DNA from: CAZPCT01 sp964585325
GTDB lineage: Bacteria; Patescibacteriota; Minisyncoccia; JACQLN01; CAZPCT01
DNA length: 30,697 bases
Assembly: GCA_964585325.1 (NCBI GenBank)
Contig: CAZPCT010000007.1
Span: 1-30,697 of the forward strand
Direction: 5' to 3'
In this document: positions 1 through 6,815 of the stretch, in pieces
Position numbering within the stretch: position 1 is the first letter of the stretch
Layout: each line of letters begins with the position of its first letter
Notes under the pieces: model-generated
Database searches by the model: none
The model's input: only the letters and a program-made list of their open reading frames with translations
Told to the model about the DNA's origin: nothing
Made by a program: the position numbers and the translations under genes

Positions 1-1
1 A

Positions 2-649
2 GAGATGGAAGAGTTGGAGCAGCTCATTGAAGAACGGGACGGCATTATAGGCTACAACGTACTTCACTTTGATTATGCGGTCATGCAGCCGTATTTCACG
101 CGCATGGCACTTGAGGATGTCTATACTGTGGACCTTATGAAGCATCTTGAGGAGGCCCTTGGCTTCAGGGTGCCCCTGAACGCGGTCTCTCAGGCTACAC
201 TAGGTGCGCAAAAAAGCGGGCACGGACGTGACGCGGTGCCCTTGTATCGCGCGGGAAAGATGGAGGAGCTCAAGCGCTATTGTCTTGACGACGTGCGACT
301 GACGAAGGAGCTCTATGATTTTGGACGGGAGAAAGGGGTGGTTTCGTTTGTTTCGCGCACCAGAGAGATAAAGGAGGTTGCGGCTAACTGGGCCCAGGTG
401 GTTGAGCGTGACGCAAAGATCCGTGATCTTTTACGTACAGCGCTGCAGGATCAGCGCATGGTACGCCTCACGTACGCAGGGGCAGAGGGGAGTGAGAAAA
501 CGGAGCGTGATATTGAGGTGCAGGCGATACGAGGCAGTGCCATTGAGGCGTTTTGTCATTTGCGCAACGACAGGCGCCGGTTCAAGCTTGACCGCATACT
601 CTCAGCTGAGGTAAAAGAAAAGGCAAATACACAGCAGGCGCTGTTTTAA
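2..649 (+). CDS. Exonuclease (RNase H-like, YprB type) plus WYL-like domain, 5'-truncated
   Basis: The reading frame is open to the left edge, so this is the C-terminal part of a longer protein. Numbering from the first in-frame Met (base 5), residues 15-110 look like the second half of a DEDD 3'-5' exonuclease/RNase H-like domain. GYNVLHFD (Asp23) resembles the Exo II motif and YCLDDV (Asp95/96) resembles Exo III; the Exo I Asp-x-Glu motif must lie upstream. Residues about 150-202 (RMVRLTYAG to FKLDRILSAEV) resemble a WYL domain, a ligand- or nucleic-acid-sensing fold. By family knowledge, such tails occur on DEAD/DEAH helicases with a YprB-like exonuclease, so a helicase may precede it; that is inference. 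It ends one base before the next ATG, so the two genes are probably co-transcribed. The family is fairly sure, the full architecture is not visible. Confidence 0.7.
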   Translation, partial: EMEELEQLIEERDGIIGYNVLHFDYAVMQPYFTRMALEDVYTVDLMKHLEEALGFRVPLNAVSQATLGAQKSGHGRDAVPLYRAGKMEELKRYCLDDVRLTKELYDFGREKGVVSFVSRTREIKEVAANWAQVVERDAKIRDLLRTALQDQRMVRLTYAGAEGSEKTERDIEVQAIRGSAIEAFCHLRNDRRRFKLDRILSAEVKEKANTQQALF

Positions 650-650
650 T

Positions 651-1151
651 ATGAACAAACACCCGTATTTACTGAAAGAGGTAAATAGCCCTACCAAAGG
701 GCGTATGAGCTTTGACGAAATGCTCGCGGACCTCCGTGCGTATATGGCGGAGGAGACAAAGCGCACCTATGACATTGTCATAGGCACGGACTCGCACCAA
801 CACCTGCGGACAGATTTTGTCACAGCTATTGTGATTCACCGCGTAGGTGCGGGGGGCCGGTATTATTGGGTGCGTGAACAAGTGAGCAACATGGGCTCGC
901 TCAGAAACCGCATTTATGAAGAGGCGCTCCGTTCTCTGGAAGCTGCCGGAAAAATGACTACAGGTCTTTACGGCATAGTTCAAAAATCAGAGCACAATTT
1001 CAATCTTGAGGTTCACGTGGATATTGGAGAGAACGGAGAGACGAGGAATATGATAAAAGAGGTGGTAGGTATGGTTATGGGAAGCGGGTACACGGTGAAG
1101 ATGAAGCCACTTGGCTACGGAGCATTCGTGGTAGCTGACAGGCATACATAA
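651..1151 (+). CDS. YkuK-like RNase H-fold protein (DUF458)
   Basis: A 166-residue protein resembling the DUF458/YkuK family (RNase H-like fold, biochemical role not established). Supporting features are the early strand with an acidic residue (VIGTDSHQH, residues about 43-51), a second strand-rich segment ending in EVHVDIGENG around 122-131, and a basic/glycine C-terminus, with length close to the family norm of about 170. The start ATG lies one base after the upstream stop (TAATATG), pointing to translational coupling with the exonuclease-like gene; no separate ribosome binding site is visible. Both genes of this pair have RNase H-type folds, which hints at a nucleic-acid role. It is followed by a 42-bp palindrome and a rho-independent terminator. 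Confidence 0.75.
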   Translation: MNKHPYLLKEVNSPTKGRMSFDEMLADLRAYMAEETKRTYDIVIGTDSHQHLRTDFVTAIVIHRVGAGGRYYWVREQVSNMGSLRNRIYEEALRSLEAAGKMTTGLYGIVQKSEHNFNLEVHVDIGENGETRNMIKEVVGMVMGSGYTVKMKPLGYGAFVVADRHT

Positions 1152-1154
1152 AGA

Positions 1155-1196
1155 ATTTATATTTAAATCTAATTTAAATTAGATTTAAATATAAAT
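1155..1196. repeat. 42-bp perfect AT-rich palindrome
   Basis: All 21 base pairs match around the axis between 1175 and 1176, and only one of them is G:C (1169/1182). It begins four bases after the YkuK-like stop codon and precedes the GC-rich terminator hairpins. It could form a cruciform, act as a protein-binding site, or act as a transcript 3' hairpin. Function unknown. Confidence 0.9.
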
Positions 1197-1197
1197 A

Positions 1198-1256
1198 AGA
1201 AAGACCCGGGGTTGGGCCCGGGCCGGGGGAGGGTGGCAAGCCCTCCCGGTTTTTAT
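1198..1256. terminator. Convergent (bidirectional) terminator
   Basis: Two GC-rich hairpins lie back to back. GGGAGGG (1227-1233) pairs with CCCTCCC (1241-1247) and is followed on the plus strand by a T-run at 1250-1254, ending the YkuK-like transcript. CCCGGG (1205-1210) pairs with CCCGGG (1217-1222) and, read on the minus strand, is followed by TCTTTCTT, ending the orphan gene at 1296-1631. Confidence 0.8.
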
Positions 1257-1295
1257 GCCGTTTAGTGAAGGTTCTGGCTGTTTCGCGTTCTCCCC

Positions 1296-1631
1296 TTAGT
1301 TGAAGAAGCGGTGGAGGTTCCACGGCAGAGGAAGTTGGTCCTTCGGTGTGTACATGAGGATCACATTCAACATGATCTTCACTTCCCGCACCTCTGGCGC
1401 AACGAGCATACTGCTTGGCGCCAGCTCTTCCACCTGATCCATCTGCCGCTGCACTTCCGGCACTTCTTCTGGGGTGATTTTTCCCATTCTCACCCCGGCC
1501 CGAAGCGCAAAACGGCCCCCTTCCCGCGACACAATTTCCGCGAAAATGTAGCCGGTTGCGCACTGGATGTAGCCGTGCTTACCGCACGCGCACGCAACGA
1601 AGTGTGCTGCCGACCCGATGATCTCCGACAT
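1296..1631 (-). CDS. Hypothetical protein, GC-rich orphan
   Basis: A 111-residue minus-strand ORF that I do not recognise. It has no signal peptide or membrane segment. The N-terminal third has CACGKHG (residues about 14-20), a two-cysteine plus histidine pattern that might bind metal but is too little to assign. The rest is mixed and hydrophobic (VREVKIMLNVILMYTP). The ORF is supported by a purine-rich CGGGGG element 6-11 bases before the ATG, a sigma70-like promoter 70-100 bases upstream, and its own terminator. Its codons favour C-ending forms (ATC, TTC, GTG), unlike neighbouring core genes, as also seen in the orphans at 7648-8084 and 30077-30577. The overlapping plus-strand frame (1311-1637) has no such signals. 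Confidence 0.55.
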   Translation of the reverse strand: MSEIIGSAAHFVACACGKHGYIQCATGYIFAEIVSREGGRFALRAGVRMGKITPEEVPEVQRQMDQVEELAPSSMLVAPEVREVKIMLNVILMYTPKDQLPLPWNLHRFFN

Positions 1632-1700
1632 TGCTGACCCCCGAGCGGTGTGGTTTTAGAGGACGCGCGATTTCCTAAAGACATGACGAATGTATCATGT

Positions 1701-1729
1701 GTTACACCCACTTGTCCAATATTTGTCAA
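1701..1729 (-). promoter_or_regulatory. Promoter of the orphan gene at 1296-1631
   Basis: On the minus strand, TTGACA (1724-1729) is followed after 17 bp by TGTAAC (1701-1706). The -35 is consensus and the -10 matches 4 of 6. It is divergent from, and almost back to back with, the mazG-like promoter. It implies a 5' leader of about 60 nt. Confidence 0.55.
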
Positions 1730-1736
1730 TTGTTTC

Positions 1737-1765
1737 TTGTTGAGGCGCAGTAAAAACGCTATACT
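1737..1765 (+). promoter_or_regulatory. Promoter of the mazG-like gene and tRNA-Arg
   Basis: TTGTTG (1737-1742), a 17-bp spacer, then TATACT (1760-1765). The start codon is at 1772, only 6 nt after the -10, so the transcript is predicted to start at or within a base or two of the ATG (leaderless). No Shine-Dalgarno sequence is present. Confidence 0.7.
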
Positions 1766-1771
1766 CGTGCC

Positions 1772-2107
1772 ATGAACAAGATGCAGAAAGAGGTTGACGA
1801 GTGGGTCAGCCAGTACAAGTTGGGGTACTTCAAGCCCTTAGAAAGCCTCGCCTGTCTGACGGAAGAGGTGGGAGAGCTCGCGCGTGAGTTTAATCACCGG
1901 TGGGGGCCAAAAAAGAAAAAGGAGACGGAGGACAAGAAGGAGATTGAAGACGAGCTGGGGGATATCCTGTTTGTCATCATCTGTCTTGCTAACAGCATGG
2001 ACATCGATCTGGACGTCAGCTTTAAAAAGACAATGTCAAAACTGCACCACCGGGACGACGACCGGTGGGAGAAGAAATTAAAACTGCCCCGATCGTTCAA
2101 TGGATAG
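1772..2107 (+). CDS. MazG-like nucleotide pyrophosphohydrolase (YpjD type)
   Basis: A 111-residue protein of the all-alpha NTP pyrophosphohydrolase (MazG) superfamily, very like Bacillus YpjD in length and layout. LTEEVGELARE (residues about 29-39) and EIEDELGDILF (about 56-66) carry the acidic residues that bind magnesium in this family, followed by the ICLANSMDID helix and a basic RDDDRWEKK end. The expected reaction is hydrolysis of (d)NTPs to NMP plus pyrophosphate, a nucleotide-pool house-cleaning role; the substrate cannot be told. The -10 box ends 6 nt before the ATG. The last seven residues and the TAG stop are encoded by the first 22 bases of the tRNA-Arg gene. Confidence 0.85.
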   Translation: MNKMQKEVDEWVSQYKLGYFKPLESLACLTEEVGELAREFNHRWGPKKKKETEDKKEIEDELGDILFVIICLANSMDIDLDVSFKKTMSKLHHRDDDRWEKKLKLPRSFNG

Positions 2108-2157
2108 GACGCAGGTTTCCGGTACCTGTAATGGAGGTTCGACTCCTCCTCGGGGCA
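2086..2157 (+). tRNA. tRNA-Arg (anticodon CCG)
   Basis: A 72-nt cloverleaf. Acceptor GCCCCGA (2086-2092) pairs with TCGGGGC (2150-2156), discriminator A at 2157. The D arm contains TTCAATGGATAGGA. The anticodon stem CAGGT/ACCTG encloses the 7-nt loop TTCCGGT with anticodon CCG. The T arm is GGAGG TTCGACT CCTCC. CCA is not encoded (ACAC follows). It overlaps the 3' end of the mazG-like gene by 22 nt and has no promoter of its own that I can see, so it is probably cut from a shared transcript that ends at the hairpin at 2183-2213. Confidence 0.93.
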
Positions 2158-2182
2158 CACTTCTACACTGCTCAGGGCAACC

Positions 2183-2213
2183 TCACAAAACGGTCAAACT
2201 GGCCGTTTTTGTG
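2183..2213 (+). terminator. Rho-independent terminator after tRNA-Arg
   Basis: AAAACGGTC, loop AAACT, GGCCGTTTTT: an A-tract/T-tract hairpin with one G:T pair. The next gene's -10 box (TATACT) starts immediately after its T-run. Confidence 0.75.
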
Positions 2214-2219
2214 TATACT
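2214..2219 (+). promoter_or_regulatory. -10 box of the gene at 2227
   Basis: TATACT ends 7 nt before the ATG at 2227. No convincing -35 is visible because the upstream terminator occupies that space. A leaderless transcript is predicted. Confidence 0.5.
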
Positions 2220-2226
2220 ATAAGCA

Positions 2227-3624
2227 ATGACTGTGGAGGGTCTCAAAAATTATATCTCTGAGGCGCGGGCTGCAGGGCAGTCCGACAACGCTATTCGTGC
2301 TGCTCTGCTTGAGGCAGGGTGGCAGCAGATTGACATAGATACTGCCCTTGAAGCTCCGGCTCCTCCTCCTGCGCAACCCAACACGCACGCGACGGCTGGC
2401 GAGTTTGAAGCACCTCACAGGAGCAGTGCGGGGAGGTACCGCAGTGTGGGTATCGCGCTCATGGTAGCGGGAGTTGTGCTTTTGCTTGGTGGAGGCATAT
2501 GGGCGTACGTGGCGTTTGTGGACCCGGATCCCAAGGACGTGCTTAGGGAAATGATTGAGGCGCTGGATGATGTTGATTCGGCAGCGTATACCTTTTCCAT
2601 TGATGTAGTGGGACCAGACCCGGACGCTACGCCTCCTGGCGCGCCTGTGGGCCTACCGGGAGCAGAAACTTCATCTCCATTTTTTGGCCCTACTGCCACA
2701 CCAACCGAGCCGCTTCATGTGCGGGTTACGGCCGAGGGACAGATAGATGCCCGGGACACCCAAAACATTCAGGCTCAGTCGCGGCTTAATCTGTTGGTAG
2801 AGAATTCTGGATTGTTTGATTTTTCCGCGGTACTTGACTCCCTGGTGGTGGGCGATACGTTCTACTTTAGACTGTTCCGCGCGCCCACCATTTTGTTTTT
2901 TGATTTGTCGCATCTGGAGGGGGCGTGGTTTTACGTGACGGCGGACGAAGCAAAGCAGGAAGTGGTAGATGAAGGGGTTGAAACGGAGCTAACGGAAGAA
3001 CAAGAAGAGCGCATCAAGGAGCTGATAATGGGCTTTAGTTATATTAAGGAAATTGTTGAGGTGGGGGAGGAGGAGATAGAGGGTGTTAACACCTTTCACT
3101 ATCAAATTTATTTTGACAAAGAGGAGTGGGAGCGGGTAGGTACTGAGATTGAGCGCATTGTACGCCCGGACGACGAAGACGTGGCTGGGGCAGAGGGGCG
3201 CTATGCAGTCTTTTCTGCGGAAGAGATGAACATTGAGCCGCTTGAGTTGTGGGTAGGTACGCGCGACCGGCTGCCCTACCGCCTGCGCGTGAGCGGATCT
3301 TCTCTCTCAGTTGACGGCAAGGCAGCGCGGGTTGCCATAGAGGGCACTGCGAGCGACTACAATCAAGAATTTGATTTTACTCCTCCTACTGGCGCCCGTT
3401 CACTTGAGGAGGTACTGCAAGGATTGTTTGAGGGACCCACAGAACTAGAGACTTCCGGCAGCGTCCCACTGCTTCACCAGCAGACGATGCTGAGGAATGT
3501 GCTTACCCGCGGGTTCTTGTACCCCGTAGGGACCGCCGCTCACGTGTTAACGCCGCGCGTGGAAACCCGCTCAGGAGGCTCGCTCTTTTCGGGTTTACTG
3601 CTACTACTAGAACCGTTCCAATAA
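2227..3624 (+). CDS. Membrane-anchored hypothetical protein with N-terminal helical domain
   Basis: A 465-residue protein. Residues 1-41 form a small helical module (LKNYISEARAAGQSDNAIRAALLEAGW, here in outline: YI..AR..G....IR..L...GW) often seen at the N-terminus of Parcubacteria membrane proteins. A proline-rich linker follows, then one transmembrane segment (residues about 74-98), then a long extracytoplasmic part starting with DPDPKDVLREMIEALDDVDSAAYTF. The outer part recalls LppX/LolA-like or DUF-type sensor folds in rhythm (alternating strands, a helix near 250-275), but I see no motif that fixes a function. Its stop TAA directly abuts the ATG of the CBS-domain gene, so the two are probably translated together. 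A leaderless start is predicted from the -10 at 2214-2219. Confidence 0.7.
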   Translation: MTVEGLKNYISEARAAGQSDNAIRAALLEAGWQQIDIDTALEAPAPPPAQPNTHATAGEFEAPHRSSAGRYRSVGIALMVAGVVLLLGGGIWAYVAFVDPDPKDVLREMIEALDDVDSAAYTFSIDVVGPDPDATPPGAPVGLPGAETSSPFFGPTATPTEPLHVRVTAEGQIDARDTQNIQAQSRLNLLVENSGLFDFSAVLDSLVVGDTFYFRLFRAPTILFFDLSHLEGAWFYVTADEAKQEVVDEGVETELTEEQEERIKELIMGFSYIKEIVEVGEEEIEGVNTFHYQIYFDKEEWERVGTEIERIVRPDDEDVAGAEGRYAVFSAEEMNIEPLELWVGTRDRLPYRLRVSGSSLSVDGKAARVAIEGTASDYNQEFDFTPPTGARSLEEVLQGLFEGPTELETSGSVPLLHQQTMLRNVLTRGFLYPVGTAAHVLTPRVETRSGGSLFSGLLLLLEPFQ

Positions 3625-4320
3625 ATGAAAAACCAAGCCATTGTTAGAGATCTTATGACCACAGAGGTGGTTTCAGTAACACCAGAGACTCCCTTGCTGG
3701 AGGCTGCCGCTCTTATTACAGAGCGCAACTTTACAGGAGTGCCCGTGGTGGACACAGACAATGTTCTTGTGGGGTTGCTTACTGAATACGACCTTATTGA
3801 GAAAGGGACGGCTGTGCATCTACCTACGCTTTCGCGCTTGCTCAGCAATGTTCAGTTCCAGAAGGACGACAAAGACCTGGGCTTGCCCGAAGCCAAGAAA
3901 ATTTTGTCTCTTAAGGTGCGGGACGTAATGAACATTGACCCGCTTACGTTGCCACCTACGGCGACCATTGAAGACGCGGTGGAGACGTTTGCCCATCACC
4001 ACGCCATTAACCCCGTCCCCATAGTGGACCCAGACAAAAAACTGGTAGGTATTTTAGCGCGCTTTGATATAGTCCGCGCGTTTCACGCGCCGCACGCACG
4101 TTCGTTTCAGTTGCCTCAAAAAGAGGGGGATTTGAGCGATTTTACTATTGAGCAGACGGACTCACGGGTGCAGCCCGGTGTAGACGCAATGCTCAAGAAT
4201 CTACAGGAGGACTTCATTGTGGTCTCAAGGGCGCGGGCCCGCTGGTGGTTGGTGGGGAGCGTCTTTTTTGTGGCCGTGGGTTTTATTATTGCCTTTGCGC
4301 TCATTTTGAGACTTGTGTAG
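3625..4320 (+). CDS. CBS-domain pair protein with C-terminal membrane anchor
   Basis: A 231-residue protein with two CBS motifs: residues about 8-62 (VRDLMTTEVVSVTPETPL to GLLTEYDLI) and about 97-152 (VRDVMNIDPLTLPPTATI to GILARFDIV). Tandem CBS pairs bind adenine nucleotides and regulate attached domains. Here the only attached part is a hydrophobic tail (WWLVGSVFFVAVGFIIAF, residues about 208-231), so the CBS module is expected to sit in the cytoplasm, tail-anchored to the membrane. The ATG touches the stop of the preceding gene (TAAATG), indicating coupling; the 465-residue membrane protein is the obvious candidate partner. A short hairpin (TGTGG/CCACA, about 4321-4338) follows without a T-run. 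Confidence 0.8.
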   Translation: MKNQAIVRDLMTTEVVSVTPETPLLEAAALITERNFTGVPVVDTDNVLVGLLTEYDLIEKGTAVHLPTLSRLLSNVQFQKDDKDLGLPEAKKILSLKVRDVMNIDPLTLPPTATIEDAVETFAHHHAINPVPIVDPDKKLVGILARFDIVRAFHAPHARSFQLPQKEGDLSDFTIEQTDSRVQPGVDAMLKNLQEDFIVVSRARARWWLVGSVFFVAVGFIIAFALILRLV

Positions 4321-4359
4321 GTGTGGACAAGACCACAAGCATAAAAGGAAGGCAAGGGG

Positions 4360-4400
4360 TATACTATACTAAATAACGTACTCGTTAATTTTTGGAGGGG
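4360..4400 (+). promoter_or_regulatory. -10 boxes and Shine-Dalgarno of the PKD operon
   Basis: Two overlapping TATACT hexamers (4360-4365 and 4365-4370) lie about 33-38 bases before the ATG at 4403. GGAGGGG at 4394-4400 is a strong ribosome binding site, unlike most core genes here. No clear -35. Confidence 0.5.
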
Positions 4401-4402
4401 AC

Positions 4403-5686
4403 ATGTCAACAAAACAAGCGGTTCTATCACTTTTTCTTATTGTAGTATTGGTGGGGGCAGGCATAGTGGCGCAGTCGCTTATACGAGGAAAACAGCATGA
4501 GGCGCTCGCGCAAGAGGTTGAGCTCGCGCTCGCCATGGCGGACGAAAACCCGGCAGAAGCTGAGGCGCGGCTTGCGGTGCTTGCGGACCGCGCTGCATAT
4601 CTTGCGGGGAGGTCCCCCATTTTAGAAGTTGATTTACTCAGGTCTTTTGCGGCCTACAGTGATTTTGATGAGTTTACGGACCATGCGGGCGGCATGATGC
4701 CAAATTCGCCTCCCACTGTACGGTTTATTGTGGCACCCATTGAGGCAAAGGTGAACGAGCTGATTCGCTTTACGCTCTGGATTACAGACCCGGACCCTTT
4801 GCCCAAAGTCCGCCACACCACTGACTGGGGAGACGGAACCTCTAATAATTCTATACTTATGCCTGCTGGCTATGGCGGCGAATTATACCATCAGTGGGGG
4901 AGCCCCGGCACATATACGGTGACGGTGCAGGCGTGGGATGAGGCAGGGCTTGCGAGCCAACAAATTAGCTACCAAATAACTATAACCGGCCCCGTTGGGA
5001 CCGTTACGCCTGACCCTGTTCCCGTTGAACCAGGCGATAGTGGTTCCAGCGGCGGTCCTGTTGAGTCTGCGCCCAAGGTTCCTGTGGTCAGTAGGGGCGG
5101 GGAGGATAGTGGTGTATGCGCTCAAGTGGTAACGTACGCGCGTTTCTCAAGCACGAACTACACAAGCAGCTGTGTTGCCTTTCCTACACCGTGTGACGTT
5201 CCTGCAGGGTGGACCACATGTACGCCGCCTACCGTTTCACTTCCTACCCCACGTGTCCCAGATCCTGTTCAGCCAATAGACCCGTGGTATCCGTATCCCA
5301 TCTACAAGGTGCCGGTAGCACCTGAACCAAAACCTCAGCCAAAAGTAAATAATCGACCCGAATTTGTTAACTTGGACACGGGCTGGGTGGCGCGGGCTGG
5401 CAAAAACAGAAGCTACACTGTTCGCGCGCAAGATATTGATGGAGACGAGCTTACATTCACTATCGACTGGGGGGACGGTAATATCACCACCACAGAAGGG
5501 AAGGCCGAGTCATCGTGGTTTGGCAGGTTTTTTGACAGCAAATTTGCAGTGCAGAGGGCTACCGTGCGACACACTTACGCCCGCCCAGGCATGTACTATG
5601 GCAAAGTGATTGTTGAAGACCCTTATAGCACAGGGGTTGGCTCTGGTGGCTATCGTGTGGACTTCATCAGAATCACGGTTAAGTAG
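4403..5686 (+). CDS. Surface protein with two PKD domains
   Basis: A 427-residue protein with an N-terminal membrane anchor (residues about 6-25, VLSLFLIVVLVGAGIVAQSL) and then a charged helical stretch rich in Ala/Glu (about 27-80). Two PKD-type Ig-like domains follow: residues about 107-197, with DWGDGTSNN and the closing GTYTVTVQAWDEAG, and about 318-427, with DWGDGNITT and GMYYGKVIVEDP. Between them is a Pro/Gly/Ser-rich linker with four cysteines (about 237-270). PKD domains are extracellular adhesion or spacer modules. The N-terminal anchor and helix (to about residue 82) are clearly homologous to the start of the protein at 6816-7535. The start is set by the GGAGGGG site. It is first of three surface genes ending at the terminator at 7526-7548. 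Confidence 0.85.
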   Translation: MSTKQAVLSLFLIVVLVGAGIVAQSLIRGKQHEALAQEVELALAMADENPAEAEARLAVLADRAAYLAGRSPILEVDLLRSFAAYSDFDEFTDHAGGMMPNSPPTVRFIVAPIEAKVNELIRFTLWITDPDPLPKVRHTTDWGDGTSNNSILMPAGYGGELYHQWGSPGTYTVTVQAWDEAGLASQQISYQITITGPVGTVTPDPVPVEPGDSGSSGGPVESAPKVPVVSRGGEDSGVCAQVVTYARFSSTNYTSSCVAFPTPCDVPAGWTTCTPPTVSLPTPRVPDPVQPIDPWYPYPIYKVPVAPEPKPQPKVNNRPEFVNLDTGWVARAGKNRSYTVRAQDIDGDELTFTIDWGDGNITTTEGKAESSWFGRFFDSKFAVQRATVRHTYARPGMYYGKVIVEDPYSTGVGSGGYRVDFIRITVK

Positions 5687-5700
5687 CGCGTATCAACTCT

Positions 5701-6810
5701 ATGAACTTTTCGGGCGCCACAAAAAAATTGGTTGCCACGTTACTTGTCTTGGGAGGAGTGGTGGGGACTGGCTTTTATGCTCTTGGCGGACAGGATAGAT
5801 TTCTCTTCTCTTCCGCCGCCTCACCTGAAGGAGGACCCATTGGTTTTGTGGGTTGCTCTAACAGCAGAGACGCCGTTTTGGGATACTATGCTGTGGGGGA
5901 GACGCGTTTTTGGTTTCCGCCTAACCCAAAAACATATGGCGGTGGAACAGTAAGCGTGTGGTCAGACAAGATAGCAGGGAATGGCGGTCAATATTGGGGT
6001 GTGTTTGACGCTCTTCTTTTGGAGAATCCCGACACACAGGTTGTCTGGCTTTCTTTGTGCACGCGCCCTCCAGAAGTTGAAACAGATGCACAAAACTACG
6101 CGGCGGCGCGCGCCGTCATAACAGAGATAGAGAGGCGCATTCCCGGGGTAACTGTTTACGTTTCCGCACTAAATGGATACGCACCTCCTCACGTCTGTAG
6201 TGCTACAGGAGAGGCGGGTCCTCAACGGATGGAGACGCTTGCGGACAGGCTTGCGGCAGAGGGCCACGCGGAGCGTGGCCCGCAACTTGGTAGCTTGATT
6301 TCTGGATATCAGGTTCCTTCAGAAGGAGCTTCTCTAAGCAACTCCGAAACGGTGCCTGATGGCTGTCATCCAAATGAAAAAGGAAAAGAAAAACTGGGCA
6401 AAGCCCTTGCATCTTTTTTCTCAGGCGTTGCGTCAGAAGAAAAGCCAAAAGAAAAAGAGAAACCAGGAGAAAATCCTCCTCCCACAAGCCCGCCGCCAGA
6501 TATTTTTAATGTAACGCTTGAGGCGAGGCCTACTAAGGGAGCGGGACCACTAGAGGGTGTGGACTTCAGAGCCCGCCCATTTGGCAGTACACAGGGGCCG
6601 GTAACGTACACTATTTACTGCAACCGCCCGGACTCCAATACCAGAGTAACCGAGGGCTGGTCTGCTCGTTTTTCTGATATCACAAAAGAAAAATTCAGAA
6701 TGCTTGACGTGTGCAACTACCAAAAGGCGGGAACGTATGTTGCCAAGGTGATTGCCGAGCGTGGCGGACAGACAGCGGAAGCGCGTATACCTATAACTGT
6801 AGAACAATAA
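5701..6810 (+). CDS. SGNH-hydrolase-like surface protein with C-terminal PKD-like domain
   Basis: A 369-residue protein with an N-terminal membrane segment (residues about 9-28) followed by a domain resembling the SGNH/GDSL hydrolase fold. FVGCSNSRDAV (residues 49-59) sits where the block I nucleophile serine is expected (Ser53 or Ser55). DGCHPNEKGKEKLG (220-233) matches block V with Asp220 and His223. LSLCTRP (about 118-124) and SALNGY (about 155-160) may correspond to the inner blocks. A Lys/Glu/Pro linker (about 244-268) leads to a C-terminal domain of about 100 residues with PKD/Ig-like ending (AGTYVAKVIAERGG). By family, substrates would be esters, for example acetyl groups on surface polysaccharide; the real substrate is unknown. 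It lies 14 bases after the PKD gene, with no Shine-Dalgarno visible. Confidence 0.65.
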   Translation: MNFSGATKKLVATLLVLGGVVGTGFYALGGQDRFLFSSAASPEGGPIGFVGCSNSRDAVLGYYAVGETRFWFPPNPKTYGGGTVSVWSDKIAGNGGQYWGVFDALLLENPDTQVVWLSLCTRPPEVETDAQNYAAARAVITEIERRIPGVTVYVSALNGYAPPHVCSATGEAGPQRMETLADRLAAEGHAERGPQLGSLISGYQVPSEGASLSNSETVPDGCHPNEKGKEKLGKALASFFSGVASEEKPKEKEKPGENPPPTSPPPDIFNVTLEARPTKGAGPLEGVDFRARPFGSTQGPVTYTIYCNRPDSNTRVTEGWSARFSDITKEKFRMLDVCNYQKAGTYVAKVIAERGGQTAEARIPITVEQ

Positions 6811-6815
6811 ATCAT

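Noticed and set aside
1311..1637. 108-residue plus-strand ORF opposite the orphan at 1296-1631
   Set aside because: His/Arg-rich low-quality translation with no ribosome binding site or promoter; the minus-strand frame has promoter, ribosome binding site and terminator.
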